DNA from: Enterobacter mori
Lineage (GTDB): Bacteria > Pseudomonadota > Gammaproteobacteria > Enterobacterales > Enterobacteriaceae
Length of the DNA stretch: 64,000 nt
Reading direction: 5' to 3'
Assembly (NCBI RefSeq): GCF_025244905.1
Contig: NZ_CP104285.1
Coordinates: forward strand, 806,001-870,000
The translations under genes were made by a program, and so were the position numbers. The notes below the pieces were generated by a model. The model was not told the origin of the DNA. It ran no database searches and worked only from the letters and a program-made list of their open reading frames with translations. Shown piece by piece: positions 62,591-64,000 of the stretch; the first letter of the stretch is position 1; each line of letters opens with the position of its first letter.

Positions 62591-63244
62591 TTATTTGTGA
62601 GTAACAGCCCGGACGATGCGATCGCCAGAGAATTGGATTAAGTAAACCAGCACAACCAGCAATACCAGAACGGTATTCATTACGGTAGCGTTATAACCAA
62701 TATAACCATATTGATAGCCGATCTGGCCTAAACCGCCAGCGCCCACTGCACCACCCATCGCGGAATAACCGACCAGCGTAATAAGCGTGATGGTCGCTGC
62801 GTTCACCAGGCCAGGCAACGCTTCAGGCAGCAGCACTTTGCGTACGATCTGCATCGGCGTTGCGCCCATCGCGCGGGAGGCTTCGATCAAACCGGTGGGG
62901 ATCTCCAGCAGGGCATTTTCCACCATACGGGCGATAAACGGCGCTGCACCCACGGTCAGCGGAACGATGGCTGCCTGCAGACCGATAGACGTACCGACGA
63001 TCACGCGGGTAAACGGAATCATCCACACCAGCAGAATAATGAACGGGATGGAACGGAAGATATTCACCAGCGCAGAGAGGGTGCGATACAGTTTCGCGTT
63101 CTCAATGATTTGACCCGGACGCGTCACGTACAGCAGGACGCCGACCGGCAGGCCAATCACAAAACCAAAGAAGCCCGATACAAAGGTCATTGCCAGCGTT
63201 TCCCAAACGCCGCGAACCAGCAGCCACATCATCGGCTCAGACAT
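62591..63244 (-). CDS. metI: Methionine ABC transporter permease MetI
   Basis: The 217-residue protein has about five membrane segments and the EAA loop ([20 protein letters not shown]) that couples to MetN. It starts within the end of metN, an eight-base overlap. Confidence 0.97.
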   Translation of the reverse strand: MSEPMMWLLVRGVWETLAMTFVSGFFGFVIGLPVGVLLYVTRPGQIIENAKLYRTLSALVNIFRSIPFIILLVWMIPFTRVIVGTSIGLQAAIVPLTVGAAPFIARMVENALLEIPTGLIEASRAMGATPMQIVRKVLLPEALPGLVNAATITLITLVGYSAMGGAVGAGGLGQIGYQYGYIGYNATVMNTVLVLLVVLVYLIQFSGDRIVRAVTHK

Positions 63245-64000
63245 AACCCAGTACCTCTACTTTTACATGGTGTTCTTGCAGCCAGGCAATTGCCGCCTGG
63301 GTTTCTTCTTGTGTGCCGTGCATTTCCGTCAGCATGATGCCGAACTTCACGCCACCGGCGTAATCCATCTGCGCGCTAATGATGTTGTTGTTCACGTTAA
63401 AGCGACGGGCAGTTTCGGAAAGCAGCGGGGCGTCAACGGACTGACCGGTGAATTCCATACGCAGCATTGGGACGCTGTCGGCCGTTGCTTCTGTTTTCAG
63501 ACGATCCAGATAATCTTCCGGAATATCCAGATGCAGCGTGGACTGAATAAACTGCTGCGCCAGCGGGGTTTTCGGATGCGAGAACACTTCACTTACCGTG
63601 TCCTGCTCGATCAGTTCACCGTTACTGATGACCGCCACGCAGTCACAGATGCGTTTCACCACATCCATTTCGTGCGTAATAAGGAGGATCGTCAGGCCCA
63701 GGCGACGATTAATATCTTTCAGCAGTTCCAGAATCGAACGCGTGGTCGCCGGGTCCAGTGCGCTGGTCGCTTCATCGCACAGCAGCACCTTAGGATTACT
63801 TGCCAGCGCACGGGCAATCGCCACACGCTGTTTCTGCCCACCGGACAGGTTCGCAGGGTAGCTATCATGTTTATCGCCCAGACCCACGAGGTCGAGTAGT
63901 TCGGTGACGCGACGCTTCACTTCTTCTTTAGGCGTGTTGTCCAGCTCCAGTGGTAATGCGACGTTACCGAAAACGGTACGGGAAGCCAGCAGGTTGAAGT
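63237..64000 (-). CDS. metN: Methionine ABC transporter ATP-binding protein MetN (5' end outside window)
   Basis: The frame is open to the window edge, so the N-terminal part with Walker A is missing; about 254 codons are present, from [15 protein letters not shown]. An internal Met at 63920 is not the start. LSGGQKQR signature, [11 protein letters not shown]alker B and [10 protein letters not shown] switch are seen, then the C-terminal ACT-like domain through which internal methionine inhibits transport. MetJ control sites would lie upstream of the window. Confidence 0.97.
   Translation of the reverse strand, partial: FNLLASRTVFGNVALPLELDNTPKEEVKRRVTELLDLVGLGDKHDSYPANLSGGQKQRVAIARALASNPKVLLCDEATSALDPATTRSILELLKDINRRLGLTILLITHEMDVVKRICDCVAVISNGELIEQDTVSEVFSHPKTPLAQQFIQSTLHLDIPEDYLDRLKTEATADSVPMLRMEFTGQSVDAPLLSETARRFNVNNNIISAQMDYAGGVKFGIMLTEMHGTQEETQAAIAWLQEHHVKVEVLGYV

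Noticed and set aside
63237..63920. metN as a complete 227-residue gene
   Set aside because: The frame continues to the window edge with clear MetN sequence ([12 protein letters not shown]); the Met at 63920 is internal.

Overview
The window is about 64 kb of ordinary enterobacterial chromosome. Gene content, order and protein sequences follow the Escherichia coli K-12 interval sfsA-hrpB-mrcB-fhuACDB-hemL through proS-trmO-rcsF-metQIN almost gene for gene. Many proteins look close to, but not identical with, the E. coli forms. GC-rich coding sequence, REP-type palindromes and a fimbrial operon absent from E. coli K-12 at this place point to Enterobacter or a near relative (Lelliottia, Leclercia, Klebsiella group). 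Species cannot be fixed from the sequence alone. No rRNA, tRNA, insertion sequence, prophage, integrase or CRISPR array was seen.

Layout. 1-3.3 kb: sfsA (partial) and thpR on the minus strand, divergent from the helicase gene hrpB. 3.4-6 kb: mrcB (PBP1b). 6.3-11.2 kb: a four-gene chaperone-usher fimbrial operon (major subunit, chaperone, usher, two-domain tip protein), the only clearly accessory segment. 11.3-17.4 kb: ferrichrome uptake operon fhuACDB behind a Fur box. 17.5-23 kb: hemL, clcA, erpA, then yadS-btuF-mtnN on the minus strand. 23-27.5 kb: dgt, degP (with sigma-E and Cpx promoter signals) and cdaR. 27.6-32.5 kb, minus strand: yaeH, dapD, glnD, map.

32.5-37.4 kb: the translation block rpsB (with a structured leader overlapping t44/tff RNA), tsf, pyrH, frr, then dxr. 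37.5-52.2 kb: the envelope and lipid A cluster uppS-cdsA-rseP-bamA-skp-lpxD-fabZ-lpxA-lpxB-rnhB-dnaE-accA. It links undecaprenyl and CDP-diacylglycerol supply, sigma-E signalling, outer-membrane protein assembly, lipid A synthesis, fatty-acid entry and DNA polymerase III. 52.3-64 kb: ldcC, yaeR, tilS, the small antisense-oriented pair yaeP-rof, yaeQ-arfB, nlpE, then minus-strand proS, trmO-rcsF and metN(partial)-metI-metQ.

I found no wholly new system. The items most worth a second look are: the fimbrial operon inserted between mrcB and fhuA with an unassigned tip adhesin; a four-copy palindromic intergenic repeat, twice paired with a REP element; a self-contained promoter-plus-terminator unit between dxr and uppS that would make a short RNA; altered disulfide-bounded loop length in FhuA; and several conserved-looking RNA hairpins in operon spacers.
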